In this document: positions 10,026 to 20,650 of the stretch, piece after piece
Position numbering within the stretch: position 1 is the stretch's first letter
How the letters are laid out: the number at the start of each line of letters is the position of its first letter
Assembly: GCA_010279815.1 (NCBI GenBank)
Contig: QEOQ01000226.1
Coordinates: forward strand, 568,003 to 632,002
DNA from: Brachionus plicatilis
Lineage: Eukaryota > Rotifera > Eurotatoria > Ploima > Brachionidae
Reading direction: 5' to 3'
DNA: 64,000 nt
Made by a program: the position numbers and the translations under genes
Notes under the pieces: model-generated
The model's input: the letters and a program-made list of their open reading frames with translations, nothing else
What the model was told of the DNA's origin: nothing
Database searches by the model: none

Positions 10026-11200
10026 CAGTCAAGTTCGGTTATAGCGAAAACGCTTATAACGAAAAATCGGTTATAGCGAAAAAAAATTCAATAGATTGTA
10101 AAACAACAATCTTTATAATGTTATTTTTTACGGATATAACGAACTCGGTTATAACGAAAACTCGGTTATAACGAAGTCTTTTTTAAAAATTCTCAGTAGA
10201 ATTTATTTTTTTATAACGAACTTGACAAAAAAATATGAATTTTTTTTGAATCCTAATCTTTATCTGTCAATTAACCATAAGACGGTTAATTTTATCGGAG
10301 AAAATTCACACATTTATCCATAAAAATTAAAAGAAAATGATCCTCAATTAATAAAAAAAAATGAATTCTAGAAGTCAAGCAACGAAACGAAAAATTTTTA
10401 CCTTGAGTCAAAAAGTTAAATTTATCAAGCTTATTGATAGCAAGGAAAAGACTCAAACTCAAATTTGCGATGAGTACAAAATACCGCCAGGCACTATGTC
10501 TGGCATATACAAACGTCGTGATGAAATTTTGAAATTGTGTGAAGAAAATGTACTTGCGGCAGACAAACAAAAAATAAAATCTAGTAAGTATGACGACATG
10601 GAAATTGCACTTGTTGAATGGATTAGAGATAAAGTTTGCAATGGAATACCGATTAATGGTCCAATCGTGATGACAAAAGCTGAAGAGTATGCAATCCGGT
10701 TCAATTATAGTGACTTCAAACCGAATCCTGGTTGGCTAGAAAGATTTAAAAATATATTTTCCATCAAATTTACAACAAAGCACGGTGAGTCTGGCGCGGT
10801 CGATCAAACAGTCGTAACAAATTGGAAAAGAAATCTTTCTAACTTGGTAGCGGGCTATTCGGCATCAGACATATTCAATGCGGATGAAACTGGACTATTT
10901 TTCAAATTGCTCCCAAAACAAAACTCTAAGCTTTAAAGATCAAACATGCATCACTGGTAAAAAAAGCAAAGAGCGACTTACAATTTTATTCAGAGCCAAA
11001 TGTTAAGCTTAATGGTCAAACAAAAAACAATCAAAGATTATTTTAAAAACTTCCAGTCTATTTTCTTTTTTTTATTTTTATTTTAATAAAAGTTTTAAAA
11101 AAAAATTAATCTTTTTTTATGTTTCGGATATAACGAAGTTCGTTTATAACGAACCATTTTGAGAGTTTCGAAGTAAGTTCGTTATAACCGAACTCGACTG
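10026..11200 (+). mobile_element. Tigger/pogo-type DNA transposon, internally deleted
   Basis: Ends CAGTCAAGTTCGGTTATAGC and, inverted at the right, GTTATAACCGAACTCGACTG; both are flanked by TA (10024-10025 and 11201-11202). CAGT ends, TA duplication and a CENP-B-like transposase define the pogo/Tigger group. At 1175 bp it is about half the expected size, with the catalytic region largely deleted. Further GGTTATAACGAA-like subterminal repeats occur at 10040-10220 and 11125-11150. Confidence 0.9.
10361..10985 (+). pseudogene. Tigger-type transposase, truncated
   Basis: The frame from ATG at 10361 to a stop at 10936 encodes 191 residues. Residues about 8-55 form the psq/CENP-B N-terminal helix-turn-helix (KVKFIKLIDSKEKTQTQICD), residues about 75-135 the CENP-B/Tc5 DNA-binding domain (ALVEWIRDK...GWLERFKN), and NADETGLFFKLLP at about 173-185 is the first catalytic Asp block of the DDE domain. 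A shift near 10915-10930 is followed by TCITGKKSKERLTILFRAK in another frame, the next DDE segment. The second Asp and the last acidic residue are missing, so it cannot transpose itself. Confidence 0.88.
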
Positions 11201-11202
11201 TA

Positions 11203-11343
11203 GTAAGAAGTTTTGGTGTTCGTCACAACTTTTTCGTTAATCGTACAGCCGGATATTGGAATTCACTTGATATAGAGACCAGGATTACCGTAAACAGCAA
11301 CAAATTTAAAAACAGAATAGACAAATTACTCAAACCTTGTTAA
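11203..11343 (+). pseudogene. Reverse transcriptase C-terminus, second part after nested insertion
   Basis: Directly after the Tigger element the frame reads HNFFVNRTAGYWNSLD and NSNKFKNRIDKLLKPC followed by TAA. This is the usual end of CR1/L2-like ORF2 proteins (FF-x-NR-x-x-x-x-WNSL ... FKNRLD). It continues the 9252-10023 block and proves that the Tigger element landed inside the LINE. Confidence 0.8.
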
Positions 11344-11450
11344 ACATACTAAACTTTATTTTTTATATTGCTAATAAACTGGTCGTAGGATATTATAGCA
11401 GGACGTCTATTGTCGTCACTGCTTGAGGAACTTCGTTCCTCAATAGCATT

Positions 11451-11472
11451 AAAAATAACGCATTAATATTTA
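11451..11472. repeat. Target-site duplication, right copy (LINE insertion)
   Basis: Matches 9230-9251 at 21 of 22 positions; see the left copy. Confidence 0.8.
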
Positions 11473-11663
11473 TTCCAAAATAATTATATTTAGCATTGTC
11501 GCAAATTTTTTTTCTAAGGTTAAAACTTTAAGTGGAGCGTTCAAGCAGCAAGTCTATGAAGTTTTGGTTAGCTCGGAAATTAAACAATTGTTATTAAGTA
11601 AAAAATGTGAAGTGTTTTGGTGTAGAAATATTGTGTTTTAGAATTTTGAGGATCTGAAAACCA

Positions 11664-12806
11664 TTATATTGTTTGGTAATGTATGAATAATATAATGAAA
11701 AAAGCAACACATAAAAGAATCCAAATGTATAAAAAGTTGCCATCATTTAAACAGTAGATAATGCCTTTTCTAATTGTTACTATTTGAGACAATTCAAAAG
11801 AAATTAATGTGTTCATTTTGTTATCGCTTGTTATGGTGTAATTTATACCAGTTGATATGGTCGTATTTTTGCTGGTCATATTTTTGATGTTATCATTGCT
11901 TATTTCAGGAAAAAACTTATCTAAACACTCCTCTTTTCCCAGTTCATTTTCAAATGTAATTGAGGAATCGTCAAAAAATATTTTATTTACCGAATAAAAC
12001 TCTTTAAAACACTTCAAAGTATCCAAGTCAACATAATTTTCCATGATCAGATTACCAATTTTGGTAAAATTTTTATCTTTATCATAACTTTTGATACTGT
12101 TATTTAATATTGTATTGATTCTTTGAAATTTAATACTTAAATAGGGAACAGAGGCTAGATTTCCAAATACATTTGGAAAATTTTCCAAATAATTATATGC
12201 TAGTTTTATTTTAAAATTTTTATTGCTTTTTGAGTTTCCAAAGTAAATGATCCTAAATGTCGTTAATTTATTATGATTGAAATTTAAATCAGAAATCGAA
12301 TTTGAATCGAATTTTAGTATTTCAATTGTTTTAATTTGGTTATAGTTTAGGAAGACCATGGATAAATTTTTGAATTTATAGAAAAAATCAGTTTTAATGA
12401 AATATATTTGATTGCAATAAAAAATCAATTTTTCGATTGAGTCTGGCAATAGGTAGTCTTTATCGAGTTTTGATAAATTACTCCACACAATTCCATAAAA
12501 TTTTAAACTCTGAATTTTGTTTGCTTGTACCAACTCAGTCAAATCAGATGATTCTATTCTAATAGATTTTTTGGTCGAAAAAAAATTAACATCGTGGATT
12601 TTTCCTTTTTCAAACTTAAATTCTTTCAAAATAATTACAGGACTCATTTTATTATTTAAACAATTAATCATCTCTGTTTTGGTAAAGAAACTTTGATTTC
12701 CCAAAAAACGATCCTCATTTGAAAATGAACTTATGGAATAGATACATTCTGCATTCAAACCAATCACGAAATAATCAAACAACCAAGCTGTTGTTAATTT
12801 TAAAAC
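11664..12806 (-). CDS. LRR-like single-pass membrane protein
   Basis: A long minus-strand frame ends at 11664. No ATG is available near its 5' end: the open frame begins after a stop at 12809-12807 and the first in-frame ATG is about 33 codons in, so a short upstream exon is likely (an acceptor-like CAACAG precedes CTTGG at about 12788). The text has irregular leucine-rich repeats (LSMVFLNYNQIKTIEILKF, DLNFNHNKLTTF, KIKLAYNYLENFPNVF), several N-glycosylation sites, and one membrane helix at the very end (FLYIWILLCVAFFIILFIHY) with a tiny cytoplasmic tail. It resembles the ectodomain plus first helix of the LRR-like GPCR at 46768, so it could be a truncated relative or a genuine one-pass receptor. 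Ligand unknown. Confidence 0.6.
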   Translation of the reverse strand, partial: VLKLTTAWLFDYFVIGLNAECIYSISSFSNEDRFLGNQSFFTKTEMINCLNNKMSPVIILKEFKFEKGKIHDVNFFSTKKSIRIESSDLTELVQANKIQSLKFYGIVWSNLSKLDKDYLLPDSIEKLIFYCNQIYFIKTDFFYKFKNLSMVFLNYNQIKTIEILKFDSNSISDLNFNHNKLTTFRIIYFGNSKSNKNFKIKLAYNYLENFPNVFGNLASVPYLSIKFQRINTILNNSIKSYDKDKNFTKIGNLIMENYVDLDTLKCFKEFYSVNKIFFDDSSITFENELGKEECLDKFFPEISNDNIKNMTSKNTTISTGINYTITSDNKMNTLISFELSQIVTIRKGIIYCLNDGNFLYIWILLCVAFFIILFIHYQTI

Positions 12807-12852
12807 TTAAAATAGGAAAAATCAAATAATTTAAATTTTTTAATTAATTTAG

Positions 12853-12930
12853 ATTTGCAAATTTTCAGTCAAGTTAAAGAATTCCTTAGGAATAATAGTA
12901 ATGCAGTCGACTCGCGTTAAATAGAATGAT
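12853..12930. repeat. Dispersed repeat shared with 27558-27635
   Basis: Contains TTGCAAATTTTCAGTCAA and ATGCAGTCGACTCGCG, both also present at 27558-27635 in the same order and spacing. It lies just upstream of the minus-strand LRR-like gene, so either a shared regulatory element or a repeat end is possible. Confidence 0.5.
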
Positions 12931-13599
12931 CTTGTTCAAAAACTTTCTTGTAGTCCCTATCATATGAAAGAGTTATACAATTAGAATTAAACAAAAAAGA
13001 TGGTTAAATCCATTAGAAATGATCAACTAGAAGACAATCTTAGATTTCTCGATTTAAAAACTTTTGAAATAATTTTTGTAAGAGCGATTAGGTAAGGTTT
13101 TATTTAAAAAAAAAATAACTCGAAATGAAAAACACTTACATCGATTTTATATGATCGAATATATTTTATAGGTTTAAAAACAAGTCGTTCTTCTAATGCA
13201 ACTCAACTGTATTTTTATTAACATTTTTCTGAAAATTCACAACAAAACAAAAAAATAAATAATTTAAAAACCACTTACTTAAATTATAAAAATTAATCAT
13301 TTAGAAATAAAATTTTAAAAGATTTAGAAACAATTTTAATTATGTTTAATCAAAGATTTTTTATTTCCATTGCCAAGACTCTTAATAATATTATAAAGTT
13401 TATATCTTTTATTCATAACTATTTTTTCAAAATAAAGTAATTTTTCATTCATATGTTCTACACATGTTATTATTACTTTTTCAAAAAATAAAGGGGTCTT
13501 GTCACCTGACCGGACAATTGTCCTATTGAAGCAACTTCAAATGAAATTTTAGAGAAAGATTCACCAAAAAAACAATATATTTATTTTATTTATTTATTC
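12931..13599. other. AT-rich DNA, no gene recognised
   Basis: No open frames of note. Nothing supported beyond low-complexity sequence. Confidence 0.4.
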
Positions 13600-13691
13600 A
13601 TTTAATTGAGCCTCATAGGCTCAATTAAAGCAATTGCAATCGATTTTCTACGTGTTCGTATCTGCTTACTAGCTCGTCACGCGATCGCTCG
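13576..13691 (-). repeat. SINE-like repeat: 3' tail, hairpin and GC-rich block
   Basis: Read on the minus strand: a GC-rich 58-bp block (13691-13634), then a hairpin with 13-bp arms (TTTAATTGAGCCT / AGGCTCAATTAAA, loop ATG) and an AATAAATAAATAAAATAAAT-type tail. The 58-bp block is repeated at 16477-16534 with one mismatch. The order block-hairpin-A/T tail is what a retroposed short element would show. No convincing pol III boxes were identified. Confidence 0.45.
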
Positions 13692-13952
13692 TTCCTCGCA
13701 ATAAAAATGACTTGCATTTCATAAAATTACTTAGTTAAATTAAAAATGTAGATTTGTTTTGAAAATCAAGTTTGATGCTAGTTTTTTCAATATTTAATTA
13801 AATTTAAAAAAAAACAATTTTTTATTTAACTTTTTTAAAAATTTTTATTTATCCTTTGCCTCTATATGAACCAAATTGTAATAAGCAAAGAATTATTGAG
13901 ATCTTAATTAGAAACCAGATTACAGAACTCACATTTTTTATCAAAATTTCTG

Positions 13953-14050
13953 ATGAGATCATGGTATTGCACTGTGAAACTATAGACATTTAAGTTGAAT
14001 AGAGTCGCTTTGAAGTTATTGAGAGCACTACAACATTACTACAAATTTTT
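13953..14050. repeat. Relic of the LTR seen at 5880-6460
   Basis: TGAGATCATGGTATTGCACT and GTGAAACTATAGACAT match 6122-6160 nearly base for base and in the same orientation; similarity fades after about 14040. It is an internal LTR fragment without visible ends. Confidence 0.6.
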
Positions 14051-14209
14051 TTAAATATTAAGTTACTATGGAACGCTGAATTTTATAAAATAAATAAACT
14101 GACTGTTAAATGTAAATATAAAGATAAATAACTTAATTTATTCCAAAAAAATTATTTTATAATTTGATTTTGAGGCAAAGTAAAAATTTTGCTCATTTTC
14201 ATTTTGTTC

Positions 14210-14652
14210 AATCTTGCTCATAAATGAATCCGGCCAAATTCGAAAAATATTTTTTTTGACGGATTGTCGAAACTGCCGAACATTCGAAAGTCCGAAATTA
14301 GAGGAAAATCTAAATTTTGCCGGATTAAATAAAAACATGTTTTACAGAACAATTAACATAAATTTTTTTAAAAAATTAAACAAAAATTAAATTTTATTCT
14401 TTCAGATATGTAATTTTTTAGCGACATTTAAAAACATTTTTGGCCGAATTAAATATTCAAAAATATACATAATTTATAAAGAAGATGTCAATTGTCTCTG
14501 TCGAATTATTTTTATTTTATTTTATTTATTTTATTTCAAAATATATACAAGCTTTTATACTGCTTTTTATAAGAAAGGGAAAGGGAAAATGAAAAATTAT
14601 TCGGCAATCGAATTTGTCGAATAATCGAAGACGGGATTAACGAGGGCTGACT
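14210..14652. mobile_element. Probable pogo-like element relic (right end)
   Basis: The right edge reads, inverted, CAGTCAGCCCTCGTTAATCC followed by TCGATTATTCG-type motifs, next to TA. Similar TCGAA/CCGAA-rich motifs occur at 14225-14290. CAGT plus TA suggests a Tc1/pogo end. The left end was not found. A TTTTA run sits at 14505-14537. Confidence 0.35.
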
Positions 14653-15059
14653 GTATATTATTTTAAAATAAAATAAAAAAATATTTTTCAAAATTATTAA
14701 ATCAATTTAATTGTATTAAAAATTTATTTAAAATAAATCGATTTAAAAAAAGTACTAATAAAGGTTGCTTCAATCTTCGAAGCTCAGCCAAAATTTAATT
14801 TTTCAAATAAATTAAAAAATTGACACTAAAATTTTTTATTTTTCTCAAAAAATTAAATCAAGAAAATCTTCTTTAATTTTATACACTTTAAAAGTTCTTA
14901 AAAAAATGCATATTCAATTTAATTTTAGAAAACCTTAAATATCAGTATCACAAAGATACTTTAGACCACAGGGATCATTTTTAAGATTACCAAAACTAAT
15001 TGAATTAAAAAAAAATATTGAGCAATTTAACATTTAAATCAACAGTGCCTAGGTTCAAA
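14653..15059. other. AT-rich DNA, no gene recognised
   Basis: Only low-complexity sequence; no open frame with domain-like content. Confidence 0.4.
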
Positions 15060-15800
15060 AGCTGGTGCTATTGACCCGTAAAAGCCTGTGAACAATTTAC
15101 CTCTCCAATCTGTACTCTTTTGCCAACCAAGGCCTCAATAGCTCTCACTCTGTCCGCATACACATCCAAGTCCAACTGGCATTCAACAAGCCAAAATAAA
15201 ACATCAAATCGCCATAAACCGGTCCAATCCGACCTCATCAGGCTGACCCAACAACACAATACTTCTTTTTTCTGGCACAAAACAGTTTTCAAATAGATAG
15301 TAGCAACACCAGCTGCGATTTTCATCATCAAACAGAAAAACATCATGTCTGGATCGAACTTTACCATTTCGCTAGAGCTGAGCACTAGCTGACAAACAAT
15401 TGAACATACCGAGTAATGAGAGTGTGGCGCCGTTGCGAGTGCTGTCGAACACGGCCGTGCAGCTGCAGGGCGCGTCCAGGACGGTGGGCGGCGTAGTGAC
15501 CGGCTATGTGGGCGTGCGGTTGTTTCAGCCAATGCCGATGAGCAAGAGTGTGGAGAGTTTGGGCGGCGCCGGCTTTTTGCTGGCACTGGTTGCCATGGCA
15601 ACCGATGTGTCGCCGTTAAGTGTCTCGCCTGTGTCCTCAAGTCAAAGGCCCACATACACAAAGAGATGGAGCGAATGCACGGCTATCAGCTGTTGGTCAT
15701 GTTCTACTAGCGAAAAAAAGCGCTCATCAAAGGGGCTCAAAATGCTCAAGAGAATTTTGTACTTACAGAATTTTATTTTCAAAAAAATTCAATAATCAAG
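15060..15800 (+). pseudogene. WDFY3 (Alfy)-like BEACH-family gene fragment, decayed
   Basis: A GC-rich island in AT-rich DNA. From about 15418 one frame reads LRVLSNTAVQLQGASRTVGG, then GYVGVRLFQP and GGAGFLLALVAMATD (to about 15606). After a frame change the text resumes at about 15612 as AVKCLACVLKSKAHIHKEME and RMHGYQLLVMF, then a TAG stop (15708-15710) and RKKALIKG. These blocks match, in order, the region of WDFY3/Alfy (and relatives WDFY4, neurobeachin) that precedes the PH-BEACH part. A few residues are missing at the frame change, so the copy is deleted and shifted. The 15060-15400 part also looks coding but with stops. WDFY3 is a scaffold for selective autophagy; this copy is not functional. 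Identification from remembered motifs. Confidence 0.6.
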
Positions 15801-16476
15801 TAAACTTCTTTTTTACAGTAACTAACGTTATTAAAAATACGAAAATAAAATGTAACTAAGAACCCTCAATTTTAAAAATAAACCAATTCATTGTTTAAAA
15901 GGAATATAAAGATTTATAAATCACTTTATTTCGAATAACGTTCTAAAAAACTTAATTTAGAAGTTAGTTTAAACTTAGTTTTTGTTACAAATGCATAGGC
16001 GAACAATTCATAAAAAATTTTCATTTGATTTATTTTTTTCATTTTAAAAAATAATTAAATGATATTGTAATTTTAAAGATCGTTTAAAATTCTTAAACAT
16101 TTTTTTATTAAACTTTCTTGCAATTTTTTTCCTATTTTTTCTCTGATTCATGATTCTTTTTTAAGGTTTATAACAGTAATCTAAGTAACTAATAGAAAAA
16201 TGATTCCGTAAAAGTATTGTTGAAAAGACATCAATGATAAATAGTCAACTCAATTTATTTTCTTAAAAATTTTTTTTCTTATTGTTCTTTGAATTTTACA
16301 TTACTAACTATTAAGACAATAAAACTTTTTTCGGTGCATTAAAAAATAAAATATTAGATTTTTATGTGTCCGAAAGACTAAAAAAATAATTTTAAAGCTA
16401 AAATTAAATATTAATTTTCTACAGATTAATGAAAAATTCATTTGTTTCTTTTCAATTTCGAAAATAGATGGAAGAT
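15801..16476. other. AT-rich DNA, no gene recognised
   Basis: No credible open frames, repeats or RNA genes noticed. Confidence 0.4.
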
Positions 16477-16534
16477 TTGCAATCGATTTTCTACGTGTTC
16501 GTATCTGCTTACTAGCTAGTCACGCGATCGCTCG
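16477..16534. repeat. 58-bp GC-rich block, second copy
   Basis: Begins TTGCAATCGATTTTCTACGT and ends CACGCGATCGCTCG. It matches 13634-13691 at 57 of 58 positions (A for C in GCTAGTC). Here no hairpin or A/T tail is attached. It sits directly before the decayed coding stretch that starts near 16560. Confidence 0.75.
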
Positions 16535-16559
16535 CAAATTAATTTTGTCAAAGAAAGGT

Positions 16560-18715
16560 TCGGAATATAATAATAAAATTGATCCATAAATTGAATCGGA
16601 AAAATGGTCATTAGATACGACGATACCATGTGAAAATCAAGTAAATTACTTTGACGATGCCAAGAAACCCAACTCGATTTTGAAAAAAATAAAAGAATCT
16701 ACAATTTTTAAGGATATTCTTATTAAACACAACAATTTAATGAGTGAAATCGAAAATTTAATCGAAAAATGTAAAATATTTGAAAAAATCGAAGAATTGT
16801 TGAGTGAGGATTAAAATACCATAAAAAAGGATTAAAAAACATAAATAATGTGAACGACACATAAACTTATATTTATTTATCAAAAAAGATTACAACCACA
16901 TAAAATGATTCTAATAAAATGTTACAAACACATAAAATTAATTTATAAAAAAAAAAATTAAGTCTTTTATTTGATATGAGTGTTAGTAACACATAAGTTA
17001 TTCTAAATTTCATTCAAATAAAAAGTTATTGATTCTACCATACAACATGCTATTAAATGTGTACATACTGCCTTATCTAAAAAGTTAGAACAACTGCAGT
17101 CTGTTCAATCGGGACACATACATTCTGTGTTTATTTGGACACTATATCTATCCTTACATATGTACTTTATATAATTATCTTTGTTTCAATTATGTGTTGG
17201 TAACAGAAAAAAAAAATTAAATTTAGTTTTTATGGTTTTTAATCTTTTTCAATTGTTATACAAAAAATCTATGTGTTGGTTAATCTTTTTAGAATTTTGA
17301 TTAGCATTTTTTATTTTTATGTGTTCTATTTTTTGATTCACTCTTTTTATGGTATTTTAATCCCTACCCAGAATTGTTCAAATTACAAAAAGAAAAACGA
17401 GTCTATTAAATGAATTTATTTGGAGACACAATGAATAAAGCTTTTATAATAGAAAATCAATGTGAATTTGATTCATTCAAACATGCGATTTCGGATTAGA
17501 ACACCTTTTCAATAACATCTTTTGGAGCATCAAAACAAACACAGCAAAACAGCGAGAACAGCCATCTTTTGTATTTCAAGAAGTTCAACAACAATCAGAA
17601 AGAGCTTTAGATAAAAGATGTGATGAGATTTTTGAAAATAATGTTAATTTTTTTCAATCTGTAGATGAATTTTTTAGCTATCTAACACAATGTGAAAAAA
17701 ATTTGATCAACCATTCAGAAAAACATCCAATAATTGAAGAATTTGAGAATTTCATTAAAAAAGATGCTGATGAAACCAGGAAAAAATTTAGTCAACTTAT
17801 CTTTCTCTTTTGATTGTGGTTAAAGAGCTTTTAGAACTAGATCCGCAATCAAAAAAATTTAATAAAAATAGATCTTCAAACAATGAATATAAATTACTAA
17901 TATCAATGAAATTAATTGATTAAGCCATATGAGAATAATTAAATTTCTAACAGAAAAATTAGAAATTATTACCAAATTAAATCAAAATATTCAACTTAAT
18001 CAAATTGATGATATTATTAAAGTTACTAAAAATCAATTAGAAATTCTCAATGGAGAAAACGGAAGATCTTTAGAAAATAAAAAAAGAAAAAGATCTAAGT
18101 GATTTTTTTCAAAATTCCATAAAGGAAGAAGATTTTTCAAGCAAAATATTTCAGGACTTGCAACAAAGATTAAAAAGAATTTGAATTAAAAATTCATTTT
18201 ATAATTATAAATATGATGTAATGAAAGACCCAAATATTCCAAAACAATGAGAAACAACATACACAAACATAAAAGATGATTCAGACAGCAATTTATCAAT
18301 AAATGAAGAAAAAATACAGGGTAATGAACCGTTTTAACAGCCGTTTTACCAACCGCTTTATTCTTTTGATGAATCACCAAACTCTAAGAAGGGCATTAAC
18401 TTTGTCGAAAATTATCTTGAAAGGAGCTTCATTAATTCTTTTAAACTGACTCTCATTAAAGATGAAAGAGATAAAAGAGAAGAGGAAGGAATCGGCTTAG
18501 ATTCAGAACTTAATGAAAGTTCTGGAGAAAATTCAAATGTAAGATTAGTATGAACGTAAAGAAGAGACAGGAAGACCAAGCAGAACCCGTAATTCAAAAA
18601 CATTAAAAGATAAGAAACCTGATTCGGATTCGATGACAATAGAGAAAAAAACAAATAAAGAAACCAACATTACTTCATTGGATGTCCTGGATCCGAATGA
18701 CATTAATATTCCTTA
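16560..18715 (+). pseudogene. Long decayed coding sequence, unknown protein
   Basis: Coding-like text runs along the + strand in shifting frames with scattered stops, interrupted by the foldback element at 16808-17363. Segments: 16590-16814 (VNYFDDAKKPNSILKKIKES), 17545-17815 (QQQSERALDKRCDEIFENN, EEFENFIKKDADETRKKF), 17935-18175 (FLTEKLEIITKLNQNIQLNQ, DLSDFFQNSIKEEDF), and 18210-18715 (SKKGINFVENYLERSF, DELNESS-like acidic stretch, ending SLDVLDPNDINIP and stop). It looks like a Glu/Lys/Asn-rich helical protein with an acidic C-terminus. I do not recognise it. Uniform decay with no intron signals suggests a transposon ORF more than a host gene. Confidence 0.45.
16808..17363. mobile_element. 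Foldback element inside the decayed ORF
   Basis: Ends GGATTAAAATACCATAAAAA and, inverted, TTTTTATGGTATTTTAATCC. The interior is rich in ACACATAA-type motifs (for example 16857, 16898, 16929, 16989). GAATTGTT occurs just outside both ends (16794 and 17371) but does not abut them, so target duplication is unproven. No coding content. Confidence 0.65.
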
Positions 18716-18889
18716 AATTTATTATACCAAATAAAAATATTAATAATAAAGAAATAATAAAATTTATTTAATTAACTTTCTCATTATTTTAGGAAGTGAG
18801 TTAACAATAAAATATTACGAAAAGATTTTAAAATTTGTAATTTAAAACTTTTTTTTTAATTTTTATTCGAGCCAAATATTTTAAAAATG

Positions 18890-20650
18890 GATTTTTTCAA
18901 AGCTATTCTGCAACTATTCAATACAATCGATCAATTGATGTTTGCCTTGAAAATTGGAAAAAAAATTAACGATTTGTCAGTTGCAAAGTTAGTACAATAA
19001 ATAAATTTCTTAAATTAATGTCTCAATTGAAAAGTACTGTAACATCCCCACTACCACAGTCCCTTACTCCGGCATCTGCTCCTATGTATTCTTTATATAT
19101 GTGTATTTTTAAGTTTAGTTTTAGTTTTTTCAATAAAGTTTTGAAAGAAATCGAATTCTTTTATTTAGTAGCGCCACGCTATCTAAGTACTCAAATTTAA
19201 ATAATAAGGCTGACAATTTTGAAGAATTTTATCCCATTAATTTTATTGAAAAAGAGAAATCTTTTGATGAACTCAAAAATAGCGAAATAAATTTTAATTA
19301 TTCTGAATATGAATTTACATATAAAGGCTTAGAATGTTTCATTTGCAATCAAAAATTAAATTTTAGTGGATATTTGAACTCGATTCATTAAATTTACAAT
19401 AATGGACCAAAAAAAGCAAAAATCAATATAAAATATTGTAAATTGTGTAATACCAGACATTTATTAAGCTTTTATATCAAAAAAAATGGAAAGAGATTAT
19501 TTAATAATAATGTAATCTTCAAAGATCTTATTTCCTTTACTATTGAGACTTTATTTGATGTTAAACTTCTATATTGTGTAACAACCGACATTATTTTTAA
19601 AAATTCATCTTTTTCTGCTTTTGCAAATACCTTTAATTATCTATATAAACAAATCTGTTGATTCACTATTTTTTTAAAATAATTAGCGTTTGACTGAATC
19701 TTGGTATTATTATCGATTTCTATTGAATTTCTTAGCTGAATTCGGGGAAACTAATATTGAAGCCTTTCATGTCAACAAATTGAATTATTCAATACAAATG
19801 ATAAAAATATTTTTATTTCGATATTTTATTCAAAAATGGAATGGTCCTTTTCATCATTTTGTTTGCTTTTGTTCCTTATTTTTTATAATCTAGTTAATAA
19901 ACTATTTTAGGCAATTTTTTTTTATTATTTTAATCTATCCTTAAATATTATCGATAAATAGTAAAAAACTTAATGTCATGTATGATATTGTTTCGAAATA
20001 AAGGGCTTATACAAATTGGATGTCCTAGTACTCCACTAAAAAAAAAGTTACTTCTGTGAAAAACATGTCTGAGTCAAATCAAATTGAAGAAAGGAGGACT
20101 TTTTTGTCATCAATTTATACAAATTCACTATCTTTTTGAGCAAAAAACAAAAGTTGTAGACCGTTTTCGTTGTGGAGACGCCACAATACCTTAAAAGATG
20201 GTGTGGCGACCGCCATACTTCGCCATATCGTAGCTCCCCCACTGATCGAACATGAACCATTAATATAAGCTCAACAAAACGATTTAGATGTACAAAGGGC
20301 TGCAAATCAATTGATTGGTGTTAGAAATAATGTCAGAGCCAATCAAGAGAAGCAAGCCGAAGTAATGAGAACAAGAAGCTGTAAATATTTAGGAAAGCTT
20401 TCACAGGTGATTATGTTACACTCTCAATCTCGAATGTTGATAAAAGTTTAAACTGAGACACCAAACTTGATTTGTCGAATAGTTGATTTTGCAAATCGTT
20501 TTAGCTTGTACGAACTTGTAGAGCATGTGAAGCTGTAGAGCTGAGTGACATTAATGCAAGGAACGCTTGTGAAATAGTTAAAGACTGCGACTAAAAAAAT
20601 ACACACGAAGCAGAGCTTTAAATACGAGTAACGAGACGCTAAATTTATTT
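18890..20650 (+). pseudogene. Decayed ORF with cysteine-rich cluster, possibly a KDZ/CxC-type transposon protein
   Basis: After a short frame at 18888-19000, a frame from about 19205 reads EEFYPINFIEKEKSFDELK, then ECFICNQKLNFSGYLNSIH, a stop, and INIKYCKLCNTRHLLSFYI (19425-19480). A later part gives DVKLLYCVTTDIIFKNSSF and, after a shift, TESWYYYRFLLNFLAEFGE (19690-19750). Around 20005-20060 LIQIGCPSTPLKKKLLL leads to another Cys/His-like stretch with stops. The spaced CxxC / YCKLC pairs followed by alternating hydrophobic text resemble the cysteine clusters associated with KDZ transposases; this is an impression, not an alignment. No catalytic domain was recognised. Confidence 0.35.

Larger units (their letters stand above)
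9252..11450 (+). mobile_element. 5'-truncated CR1/L2-like non-LTR retrotransposon containing a nested Tigger element
   Basis: The retroelement sequence is in two blocks: reverse-transcriptase code at 9252-10023 and its C-terminal code plus 3' UTR at 11203-11450. A complete DNA transposon (10026-11200) lies between. A 22-bp target duplication brackets the whole. The 3' end carries a hairpin (TTGAGGAACTTCGTTCCTCAA, written here as arms TTGAGGAAC and GTTCCTCAA) rather than a poly-A tail. Confidence 0.8.

Noticed and set aside
15068..15661. 197-codon minus-strand open frame
   Set aside because: Ser/Arg/Pro-rich antisense shadow of the GC-rich WDFY3-like segment, which reads as real protein on the + strand.
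20160..20260. Possible tRNA or structured RNA in the GC-richer patch
   Set aside because: No cloverleaf or A/B boxes could be drawn; it looks like decayed coding sequence.
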